Below, piece by piece: positions 32,766 to 42,196 of a DNA stretch of 42,196 bases. How positions within the stretch are numbered: the stretch's first letter is position 1; each line of letters starts with the position of its first letter. The notes under the pieces were generated by a model. It did no database searches and was not told where the DNA came from. It saw nothing but the letters and a program-made list of their open reading frames with translations. Made by a program: the position numbers and the translations under genes. This stretch comes from an uncultured Desulfobacteraceae bacterium (GTDB lineage: Bacteria > Desulfobacterota > Desulfobacteria > Desulfobacterales > Desulfatirhabdiaceae), in the NCBI GenBank assembly GCA_903953895.1, contig CAJBLH010000248.1, positions 1 to 42,196 of the forward strand, written 5' to 3'.

Positions 32766-33554
32766 TTAATAGCAATGATCCTTGTCGGGAAAACAGCCGG
32801 CCTGCACCTCTTTGACATAATCCTCGACCCCGACCCTGGCCAGATCCAGGAGTCTGGCGTATTGTTTAACAAATTTGGGGATATGTCGGTCGGTAAGCCC
32901 GAGCAGATCATGAATCACCAGAATCTGGCCGTCGCAGGACGGCCCGGCCCCGATACCGATCGTGGGAATCTTGAGCTTCTGGGTAATGGTTTCCGCAATA
33001 GAGGCGGGAATACCTTCCAATACCACGGAAAACGCACCGGCTGCCTCGACCTCAATCGCATCGGCCAGAAGCCGGTCTTCATCCCGCTGCACCCGGTAAC
33101 CCCCCATCTGATGAACCGACTGTGGCGTCAGGCCGATATGGGCCTGAACGGAAATACCTGCCAGGGAGATGGCTTTGATTACGCCGCTGACCGAAGCCCC
33201 GCCTTCGAGCTTGACGGCCGAGGCGCCGCCTTCTTTGATAAACCGCCCGGCATTGGCCACAGCGGTCTCGATACCGGTCTGATATGACATGAACGGCATA
33301 TCGCCCACCACCAGCGCATGCGCCGCAGCACGGGCAACGATTTTTGTGTGATAAATCATTTCATCCATGGTTACCGGCAGGGTGCTGGCGTGGCCTTGAA
33401 CCACCATGCCAAGGGAGTCTCCCACCAGAATCATATGCACTCCCGATGCATCCACCAGTCTTGCCATGGGATAATCATAAGCGGTCAGGGCGACAATCTT
33501 CTCGCCTTTTTCCTTCATTTTATAAAGTGCCGGGATGGTAACCGGGGAAGCCAT
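32766..33554 (-). CDS. panB: 3-methyl-2-oxobutanoate hydroxymethyltransferase PanB
   Basis: PanB transfers a hydroxymethyl group from methylene-tetrahydrofolate to alpha-ketoisovalerate, giving ketopantoate, the first committed step of pantothenate and CoA synthesis. The 262-residue protein has the TIM-barrel signature AYDYPMARL, the metal-binding [24 protein letters not shown] and HIGLTPQS, and the [10 protein letters not shown] and [14 protein letters not shown] segments. All metal- and substrate-binding blocks are intact. It lies between pyrG and the DUF2520 gene on the minus strand; panC and panD are not in the window. Confidence 0.96.
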   Translation of the reverse strand: MASPVTIPALYKMKEKGEKIVALTAYDYPMARLVDASGVHMILVGDSLGMVVQGHASTLPVTMDEMIYHTKIVARAAAHALVVGDMPFMSYQTGIETAVANAGRFIKEGGASAVKLEGGASVSGVIKAISLAGISVQAHIGLTPQSVHQMGGYRVQRDEDRLLADAIEVEAAGAFSVVLEGIPASIAETITQKLKIPTIGIGAGPSCDGQILVIHDLLGLTDRHIPKFVKQYARLLDLARVGVEDYVKEVQAGCFPDKDHCY

Positions 33555-33610
33555 TTTTGGGTTTCTCCTTTAAATGTATCCTGTCATCTACCACAAAACT
33601 ACACATAAAG

Positions 33611-33638
33611 CCCCCCAACCCTCCCCTGCTGGGGGAAG
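33611..33638. repeat. GC-rich palindromic repeat, copy B
   Basis: CCCCAACCCTCCC, then GCTGGGGGA, nearly repeats copy A at 26911-26946. It occupies most of the recognisable text in the 146-base gap between pyrG and panB, and its hairpin could act in the mRNA between the two genes. Confidence 0.7.
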
Positions 33639-33700
33639 AGAAAAGGCAAAGAACAGTGTTTCATGTATTTTGTGGCTCAATTATTTTTACGGTAAAAAAT

Positions 33701-36655
<2,955 letters not shown>

Positions 36656-36801
36656 TTAATGGATAGCGATATGATATGATGAATTCAAAAATGTGATCGC
36701 TTTTGTTACTCTTGTTCCGGATGGATGTCAAGAAGCCGTGGCGGAACACGACCGGCTAATTTCGAACAATAAGACGTGATTTCAAATAATTGGGAACTTC
36801 T

Positions 36802-37209
36802 ATGAAAGACTTGGATCTTTATCGAAAAGCGCATTTGCTGGTTGCGGCGATTCGCATTCTGGAATACCGGCACCACAGCCCACCCGCCCTGGAAGCTGTC
36901 TGCCGTTTTTTGGAGATTTCCACCGAAGAAGGCGGATTCTTTTCCCGAAAATTTGAAGAGGCCGGCATCCTCGAAGCTGTCGAAAGCCCCCAGGGAATTC
37001 GATTGGCCATACGCGATCATACAAAAATCGAAGAAATCCCCAGAGGCGTGTCAGAGACTCTTCTAGATAAAGAGCTGAAGAATTTTCAGATCGCCCGGAA
37101 AGGATTGACCCAAAAAATCGAAAGTTTTCAGGCGTCTCAGGCTGAGAAGAAAAAACAGATGTTTGCGGAACTGGAAAAAAAGCTTAAAACCGGCATGGAA
37201 AAAAAATAG
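36802..37209 (+). CDS. Small protein with winged-helix-like N-terminus and coiled-coil tail
   Basis: I do not recognise a named family. The 135-residue product has an N-terminal half (about 1-75) of helix-helix-turn pattern with a hydrophobic ALEAVCRFLEI helix and KFEEAGILEAV, like a winged-helix DNA-binding domain. A charged, heptad-rich C-terminal half (about 85-135; KELKNFQIARKGLTQ and QAEKKKQMFAELEKKL) probably forms a coiled coil. The ATG at 36802 has GGGAAC upstream; a TTG at 36790 could add four residues. The next gene, a methyltransferase, begins 76 bases further on the same strand, and the two may be co-transcribed. The function cannot be stated; a transcription factor or ribosome-associated protein is possible. 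Confidence 0.6.
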   Translation: MKDLDLYRKAHLLVAAIRILEYRHHSPPALEAVCRFLEISTEEGGFFSRKFEEAGILEAVESPQGIRLAIRDHTKIEEIPRGVSETLLDKELKNFQIARKGLTQKIESFQASQAEKKKQMFAELEKKLKTGMEKK

Positions 37210-37285
37210 GCGACCAGAACATTATATAATCAGTTTTTACCCCAAGGCTGAAAATGATCACTCAGAACCATACGGCTGCAATTAC

Positions 37286-38119
37286 ATGATGTTATCTCAA
37301 AAAATCATTCGTCGTCAAATCCTTCAGATAATTTCGGACCATGAAACCAAAATCACTTCCCGAGACCTTGAAACAGAAATTGTTCAGGAGATGGCCGTCG
37401 GGAGACGGGATTTTCAATCTGCACTGAAGGCGTTGATTGCAGAAGGGGAACTGGCCTATACCTATATTTACGGGTGTACATTTGTCGAAAAATCATTCAA
37501 CAGACCCGTCCGGGTCGGTTCCCGGGTGATCCTGACGCCGCCGGAACACCATCCGGTGCTGAACGGGTCCGACATTGCCGTGATGCTGCGGCCCGGAGCA
37601 TCGTTTGGCTGCGGCCAGCATCCCACCACCCGACTGGCCATTCAGGGAATTGAATTTGCGATGGAAATGCTTCATATCGACGATAGCAAGCTGTCAACGG
37701 TCCTGGATATCGGCACAGGCTCCGGCGTTTTGGCCATCAGCGCTTTAAAGCTGGGAATACATCAGGCAGTGGGAACGGACACAGACCCATGCGCCATTGC
37801 CGAAGCCGGGGAAAATGCGCGAATCAACGGCTTTTTGGATCGGTTTACAATCCTGGATACACCTGCCGAGGAAATCAGCGGACAATTTGATCTGATCGCC
37901 GCCAATCTTCGGTATCCGACACTGGTAAAGCTGTGTTCATATATTGCATCGCATCTTCCTGAAAATGGCGCGGCCATACTATCCGGCATCCGGGAAGATG
38001 AGGCTGAAAAGCTTAAAAACCGCTATGCCGAGCGGAATCTGGTGTGCCGATGGGAAAGAAGTGAAAACAGGTGGACAGGACTTGTTCTGATCAAACAGGC
38101 ATCTGCCCAGAATCCGTAA
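37286..38119 (+). CDS. PrmA-like SAM-dependent methyltransferase
   Basis: The 277-residue protein has the PrmA pattern around FGCGQHPTTRLAIQGIE (107-123) and the SAM-binding VLDIGTGSGVLAISALKLG (139-157), followed by GTDTDPCAI and a DLIAANLRYPTLVKL motif at the catalytic position. PrmA trimethylates ribosomal protein L11. Here the N-terminal L11-recognition domain is missing and a helical, winged-helix-like segment (about 1-70) takes its place, so the target may be another protein. A methionine pair at 37286/37289 marks the start, without a good ribosome site. I do not give a gene symbol because the true substrate is open. Confidence 0.75.
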   Translation: MMLSQKIIRRQILQIISDHETKITSRDLETEIVQEMAVGRRDFQSALKALIAEGELAYTYIYGCTFVEKSFNRPVRVGSRVILTPPEHHPVLNGSDIAVMLRPGASFGCGQHPTTRLAIQGIEFAMEMLHIDDSKLSTVLDIGTGSGVLAISALKLGIHQAVGTDTDPCAIAEAGENARINGFLDRFTILDTPAEEISGQFDLIAANLRYPTLVKLCSYIASHLPENGAAILSGIREDEAEKLKNRYAERNLVCRWERSENRWTGLVLIKQASAQNP

Positions 38120-38125
38120 AGCACC

Positions 38126-38323
38126 TTATTTACCGTCTTCGATTTTTTTCGTCTCTTTTTCGGCTTCCAGCTTCTCATCCGGTTCTTCCATAGATTTTTT
38201 GAAATTCTTTATGGATTTTCCGAGTGAATTCCCAAGCTCTGGAAGCTTTCCCGGCCCAAAAATTATCAGAACGATTACCAGAATAACGATAAGATGCATC
38301 GGAGAAAAAAGGCCTGAAAACAT
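38126..38323 (-). CDS. tatA: Twin-arginine translocase subunit TatA/TatE
   Basis: TatA forms the pore-like ring of the Tat system that exports folded proteins, such as hydrogenase small subunits, across the inner membrane. The 65-residue protein has one N-terminal membrane helix ([20 protein letters not shown]), the hinge [17 protein letters not shown] and an amphipathic then acidic tail, exactly the TatA layout. GGGGATTAATC precedes the ATG. No tatB or tatC is here. The gene converges on the PrmA-like gene, with 6 bases between the two stops. Confidence 0.95.
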   Translation of the reverse strand: MFSGLFSPMHLIVILVIVLIIFGPGKLPELGNSLGKSIKNFKKSMEEPDEKLEAEKETKKIEDGK

Positions 38324-38409
38324 GATTAATCCCCTCTCTTTTCAAACAGATGAGTTCAGCCGGAACTTTTCTTGCTTCACTGCAGAACGGCCTCGTTCAA
38401 GTAAAGGTA

Positions 38410-38736
38410 TTATGCAGTTTTTGGCAGCCGGACCCCCATGACCGGCACATGGCTTCTGCGGACCACCCGCATGGCTGTGCTGCCCATCATGGCGCCGGCC
38501 ACTATACCATGACCATGCGTACCCATGATGTTGACATCATAATCTGATGCAATGGATTCCGCAATAATTTCTTCCACGGGGTGGCCGTTTCTAACTTTGA
38601 GCGCATCGCAAAGCGATATCGTTGTACTCCCCTTACGATAATCGCTGCTCTGTTTAAAATTATTTCTGACCATATTAATGAGCGGATCAGCGCTCAAGTC
38701 TTTACGAAGTTTTGCTGGCGAAGACCGAATATTCAC
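38410..38736 (-). pseudogene. Universal stress protein, N-terminally truncated
   Basis: The last 60 residues match the C-terminal half of a UspA domain: GHPVEEIIAESIASDYDVN, IMGTHGHG and the phosphate-binding G-x2-G-x9-G(S/T)-like GHGIVAGAMMGSTAM, then SHVPVM. A UspA domain normally has 140-150 residues and starts with a beta strand of the ILVPVD type. Here only 108 residues are open, with an unrelated N-terminus and no good start. The 194 bases upstream to 38930 hold no recognisable missing part. It looks like a decaying gene, unless a frameshift hides the N-terminus. Confidence 0.55.
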
Positions 38737-38930
38737 AATTTTTATATCTTTTTCAAGAATTTATCACATCTGGAAAGACATTGACATTCCTATGGAAAGG
38801 GAACAGGCTTTTTGTGTATTTTTTTCAATAAAGTTGATTAGAAGAAGCCTTTCCGGGAACAGGACCATGGCCAACAAGAATAAGTGACAAAAACCCTCAG
38901 TTTGTTTTTACACTGGCAGGAGTCACCGAG

Positions 38931-41900
38931 ATGATAGAGCCGTCCAAATGCAGGGCCGAAAATGAAAATCCATCTCAGGAGAACAATTCCCTGTTTTCTC
39001 GCCAGAGTCGGCACGCTGCATGGATCATGCTGGTGGTCTGCCTGGTTATTGTCGCGACTGCGACCCTGTACATGAAATCAAGCGTGGAAAGGACTGCGGA
39101 ATCGGAATTCATCTTCCGCAGTGACGAAACTCGCGATGCGATAGCAAAACGGATCGATGACCATGCTCGCATCCTGCTGAGCGGTGCAGCTTTATTCAAT
39201 GCATCCGATATGGTTACGCGCGAAGAATGGCGTATTTTTACCCAAACCCTGAAGGTCGAAAAACAATTACCCGGCATTCAGTGCTTTGGTTTTTCGCTTC
39301 TGATCCCGCGTGCGGAACTGACCCGGCATATTCAGAAAATCCGCAGTGAAGGATTCCCTGAGTACAACATCAGGCCGCCTGATGACAGGGAAATATACTC
39401 ATCCATCATCTATCTGGAACCATTTTCCAATCGTAACCTGCGGGCCTTCGGCTATGACATGTTCTCGGAACCTGTGCGACGGGAAGCCATGGAGCGCGCG
39501 CGAGATACGAATTCCGTCGCGATTTCCGGCAAAGTTGTTCTGGTTCAGGAAACCAACGATGAAATTCAGGCCGGCACCGTGATATTTGTTCCGGTTTACC
39601 GCAAAGGGATGCCTACAGATTCAGTCGAACAACGTCGTGCCGCAATCTATGGCTGGGTTGGCAGTCCCTACCGCATGAACGACCTGATTCAGGGAATTCT
39701 TGGCGGCCGCAATCTGGAGCAGGAACATCAACTTCACCTTCAGGTCTTTGATGGCGTGCAATGTGCTTCCCAAAGCCTGCTCTACGAAAGTCTTCCTGTG
39801 AGAGATAAAAAACTTCGGCATGAAGAACGTTTCATCAGGGAGATTCCGGTTGATTTCAACGGTCATCGCTGGACCCTGCGCTTTACACAGAGCTATGGGG
39901 GATTTTTTACGGCGGAATTCACCAAGGCATGGCTTGTCATGGTCACCGGCACGCTCATTGCGTTACTGCTATCCACCTTGATACGAGTTATGCTGAACAC
40001 CGGTGTCGAAGCTCGGAAGTTGGCGGAAACGCTGACCGTTGACCTGCGGGAGAGCGAGGAAAAATTCAGAGTTCATGTCGAAAACTCATTTGATGTCATT
40101 TTCACGATTAATAGCGAGGGAATATTCATTTTCGTATCCCCCGCTTTCGAAAGGCAATTTGGCTATCCTGTCAGCGATGTAACCGGGAGATCTTTTTCCC
40201 AAGTTGTCCATCCGGATGACATCGCGCCCTGCGCCGAACATCTTAAACGGGTCCTGAGTACCGGCAAGAGCGAAACGAGCCCTGCCTTTCGCGTCAAACA
40301 TGCCAACGGCGAATGGTACTGGTTTCTTGCCAATGGCGCTATTTATGTTGGTGCGAAAGGCGAACCCCTGTATATTGGTGTCGGCCGCGATATCACCATG
40401 CGTAAGCTGGATGAATCATATAGAGAACTGACCCGGAATGCGCTCCAGATACTCAATGAACCGGGAGATATGGGAAATTCAATTCAGCGTATCCTTGCTG
40501 AAATTAAGACACAGACCGGTTTTGACGCTGTGGGCATTCGCCTGCAGGATGGGGATGACTTCCCGTATTTTTTCCAGAATGGTTTTTCCAAAGATTTTCT
40601 GCTGAAGGAAAACACATTGATCGAGCGTAAGACGGATGGCGGGGTATGCCGGGACAAAGACGGCAATGTCTGCCTGGAGTGTACCTGCGGGCTGGTAATT
40701 TCCGGCAAAACCGACCCGGCCAATTCGCTTTTTACACAGGGAGGAAGTTGCTGGACAAATGATTCGTTCCCGATTCTTTCCATCCTGCCGGGCGAAGACC
40801 CCCGACATAATCCACGCAATCGATGTATCCATGAGGGCTATGCATCCATAGCTCTGGTGCCTGTTCGAAGCAAAGATAAGATTGTCGGCTTGATTCAGCT
40901 TAACAATCGGGTCAAAGGACGTTTCACTCTCGAAATAGTTGAGCAGGTGGAAGGAATCGCTTCGCATATCGGGTCGGCATTGATGCGCAAGAAGGCCGAG
41001 GAGGCGGTAATAGCCAGCGAAGCCAGATTCCGCACTATCATTGACGTTTCTCCGGTTTCGATGGCGTTAAATGATGATGAGCAGCGCATTACATTCTTAA
41101 ATCAAACGTTTATTAAAACGTTTGGCTATACCCTGGAGGATATCCCCACTCTCGCGCACTGGTGGCCTAAAGCTTATCCCGACCCTGAATATCGACAACG
41201 GGTTGCTGATGATTGGCAAGCCGTACTCTATCAAGCAAAACTCACCGGGGAAGCATTCTCGTCAATGGATATATCCGTGAGATGCAAAAACGGAACGACC
41301 AAAACCATTATTGTCAGTACCGCTTCGTTTTCCAACTCCCTTGGGGGGACTCACCTGGTGATGTTGTATGACATCACCGCCCGCAAACAAGCGGAAGAAA
41401 CACTGCGGGACAGTGAGGATCGCTACCGGACACTGTTTGCCATGGCTGGTGACGGGATATTGCTTCTATCCGGCAATGGCGCGTTGATTGATGTGAATGA
41501 ATCTTTTGCCCGGATGCACGGTTACAGCACACAGGAAATGCGAAACATGAACCTGAAAGATTTGGTGCCCCCTGAAACCTCTCACCTGATATCCCCAAGA
41601 ATGCACCGCCTCCTTGCCGGAGAGGCAATGACCCTTGAAGTGATGCACTATCACAAGGACGGTCACGTTTTCCCGCTGGAAGTGTCGGCCGCTCTGGTAA
41701 CTTATGGCAATGAATCCTACATTCAATGCTTTCATCGTGACATCACCGAACGTAAGCGGACCGAGACGGTTCTGCAGAATCATCAGGTCAAGCTCGAGAT
41801 GCAGAACGAGGAGTTGCGCCGGGTCCAGGCAGAACGGGACGCTGCGGGAGCGCGCTATTTTGACTTTTACGATCAGGCGCCTGCGGGCTATCTTACCCTA

Positions 41901-42196
41901 AGCCAAGAGGGGCTGATCCTGACGGCCAATCTCACCATGGCAACCTTCCTGGACATAGCGCGAAGCGATCTGGTCAATCAGCCTTTGGGACAGTACATAT
42001 TCAGGGAGGACCAGGACATCTACTATCTGCAATGCAAACAGCTCTTTGAAAAAGCCGCGCCGCAGAGGTGGGAGATGAGAATGTTGGGAAAAAACGGAAC
42101 GACATTCTGGGTGCAGATAGATGCAATCGCTGCGCGGAACGCCGATGGCGTGCCCTCATGCCGTATGGTGATCAGCGACATCACCGTTCGCAGGGA
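38931..42196 (+). CDS. CHASE-PAS-GAF-PAS sensor protein (partial, runs off the window)
   Basis: The frame is open from ATG 38931 (AGGAG eight bases upstream) to the window end, 1088 codons, with no stop. There are two membrane helices, about residues 27-48 and 330-353. Between them lies a periplasmic CHASE domain (about 80-300) with FSLLIPRAEL, EGFPEYNIRPP, YLEPFSNRNLRAFGYDM and SEPVRREAMERARDTN. Then come a PAS/PAC domain (about 372-490), a GAF domain (about 500-683) with the Cys-rich insertion C573-x7-C581-x2-C584-x-C586, and three more PAS domains (about 693-822, 823-945 and from 970). CHASE domains bind extracellular small ligands. The output part lies outside the window; histidine kinase, GGDEF or a response regulator fusion are all possible, so it cannot be named further. 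Confidence 0.9.
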   Translation, partial: MIEPSKCRAENENPSQENNSLFSRQSRHAAWIMLVVCLVIVATATLYMKSSVERTAESEFIFRSDETRDAIAKRIDDHARILLSGAALFNASDMVTREEWRIFTQTLKVEKQLPGIQCFGFSLLIPRAELTRHIQKIRSEGFPEYNIRPPDDREIYSSIIYLEPFSNRNLRAFGYDMFSEPVRREAMERARDTNSVAISGKVVLVQETNDEIQAGTVIFVPVYRKGMPTDSVEQRRAAIYGWVGSPYRMNDLIQGILGGRNLEQEHQLHLQVFDGVQCASQSLLYESLPVRDKKLRHEERFIREIPVDFNGHRWTLRFTQSYGGFFTAEFTKAWLVMVTGTLIALLLSTLIRVMLNTGVEARKLAETLTVDLRESEEKFRVHVENSFDVIFTINSEGIFIFVSPAFERQFGYPVSDVTGRSFSQVVHPDDIAPCAEHLKRVLSTGKSETSPAFRVKHANGEWYWFLANGAIYVGAKGEPLYIGVGRDITMRKLDESYRELTRNALQILNEPGDMGNSIQRILAEIKTQTGFDAVGIRLQDGDDFPYFFQNGFSKDFLLKENTLIERKTDGGVCRDKDGNVCLECTCGLVISGKTDPANSLFTQGGSCWTNDSFPILSILPGEDPRHNPRNRCIHEGYASIALVPVRSKDKIVGLIQLNNRVKGRFTLEIVEQVEGIASHIGSALMRKKAEEAVIASEARFRTIIDVSPVSMALNDDEQRITFLNQTFIKTFGYTLEDIPTLAHWWPKAYPDPEYRQRVADDWQAVLYQAKLTGEAFSSMDISVRCKNGTTKTIIVSTASFSNSLGGTHLVMLYDITARKQAEETLRDSEDRYRTLFAMAGDGILLLSGNGALIDVNESFARMHGYSTQEMRNMNLKDLVPPETSHLISPRMHRLLAGEAMTLEVMHYHKDGHVFPLEVSAALVTYGNESYIQCFHRDITERKRTETVLQNHQVKLEMQNEELRRVQAERDAAGARYFDFYDQAPAGYLTLSQEGLILTANLTMATFLDIARSDLVNQPLGQYIFREDQDIYYLQCKQLFEKAAPQRWEMRMLGKNGTTFWVQIDAIAARNADGVPSCRMVISDITVRR

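Overview
The window looks like a chromosomal piece of a Gram-negative, anaerobic, deltaproteobacterial-type bacterium (Desulfobacterota, perhaps Desulfobacterales). Support: LolA, TatA and several lipobox or signal-peptide proteins (Gram-negative envelope); a nearly complete [NiFe]-hydrogenase maturation set; an acyl-CoA dehydrogenase with its own EtfBA; a solitary NadA; and short intergenic repeats of kinds I associate with these genomes. The lineage is inferred from gene content and protein style, not from a marker gene.

Layout. (1) 1-2670: accessory edge with a truncated GDPD gene, an unknown exported protein, a truncated DUF1566 gene, an intact phage-type RNA ligase, a broken cell-wall-hydrolase remnant and a terminator, ending at tRNA-Val. 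(2) 2775-11066, minus strand: pgsA, ispB, rimO, then hypE, hypD, hypF, hypC and a HyaD-type hydrogenase endopeptidase. Read in transcription order this is protease-hypC-hypF-hypD-hypE-rimO-ispB-pgsA. (3) 11074-14114: terminator, two tRNA-Ser genes and clpB with a sigma70-like promoter. (4) 14231-18642: an inverted-repeat element, then murJ, a GT-C-like membrane protein and a polyprenyl-phosphate-type GT2, all plus strand. (5) 18671-24404: a minus-strand anchored unknown protein, then plus-strand hup, a free-standing pyruvate-kinase C-domain protein, ltaE, radA, rlmE and yebC. (6) 24406-30538, minus strand: nadA, lolA, two small envelope proteins, then acyl-CoA dehydrogenase-etfB-etfA. (7) 30809-31756: small membrane protein and TPR lipoprotein. 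(8) 31782-36634, minus strand: eno-pyrG-panB-DUF2520. (9) 36802-42196: unknown wHTH/coiled-coil protein, PrmA-like methyltransferase, tatA, a truncated universal stress protein and a large CHASE-PAS-GAF-PAS sensor that runs off the window.

How the genes work together. HypC, HypD, HypE and HypF build and deliver the Fe(CN)2CO group, and the HyaD-type protease trims the large subunit afterwards; hypA, hypB and the hydrogenase itself are not here. MurJ, the GT-C-like protein and the GT2 could form a small membrane glycan route. The dehydrogenase with EtfBA is a fatty-acid or butyrate oxidation/reduction module whose EtfB carries a motif seen in bifurcating-type Etfs. PanB beside a Rossmann/DUF2520 protein suggests a pantothenate step. 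I found no clearly new multi-gene system. The best leads are the tRNA-Val edge with its RNA ligase, the DUF2520-panB pair, the murJ/GT trio, the cysteine-rich GAF sensor, and a dispersed GC-rich palindrome present three times.
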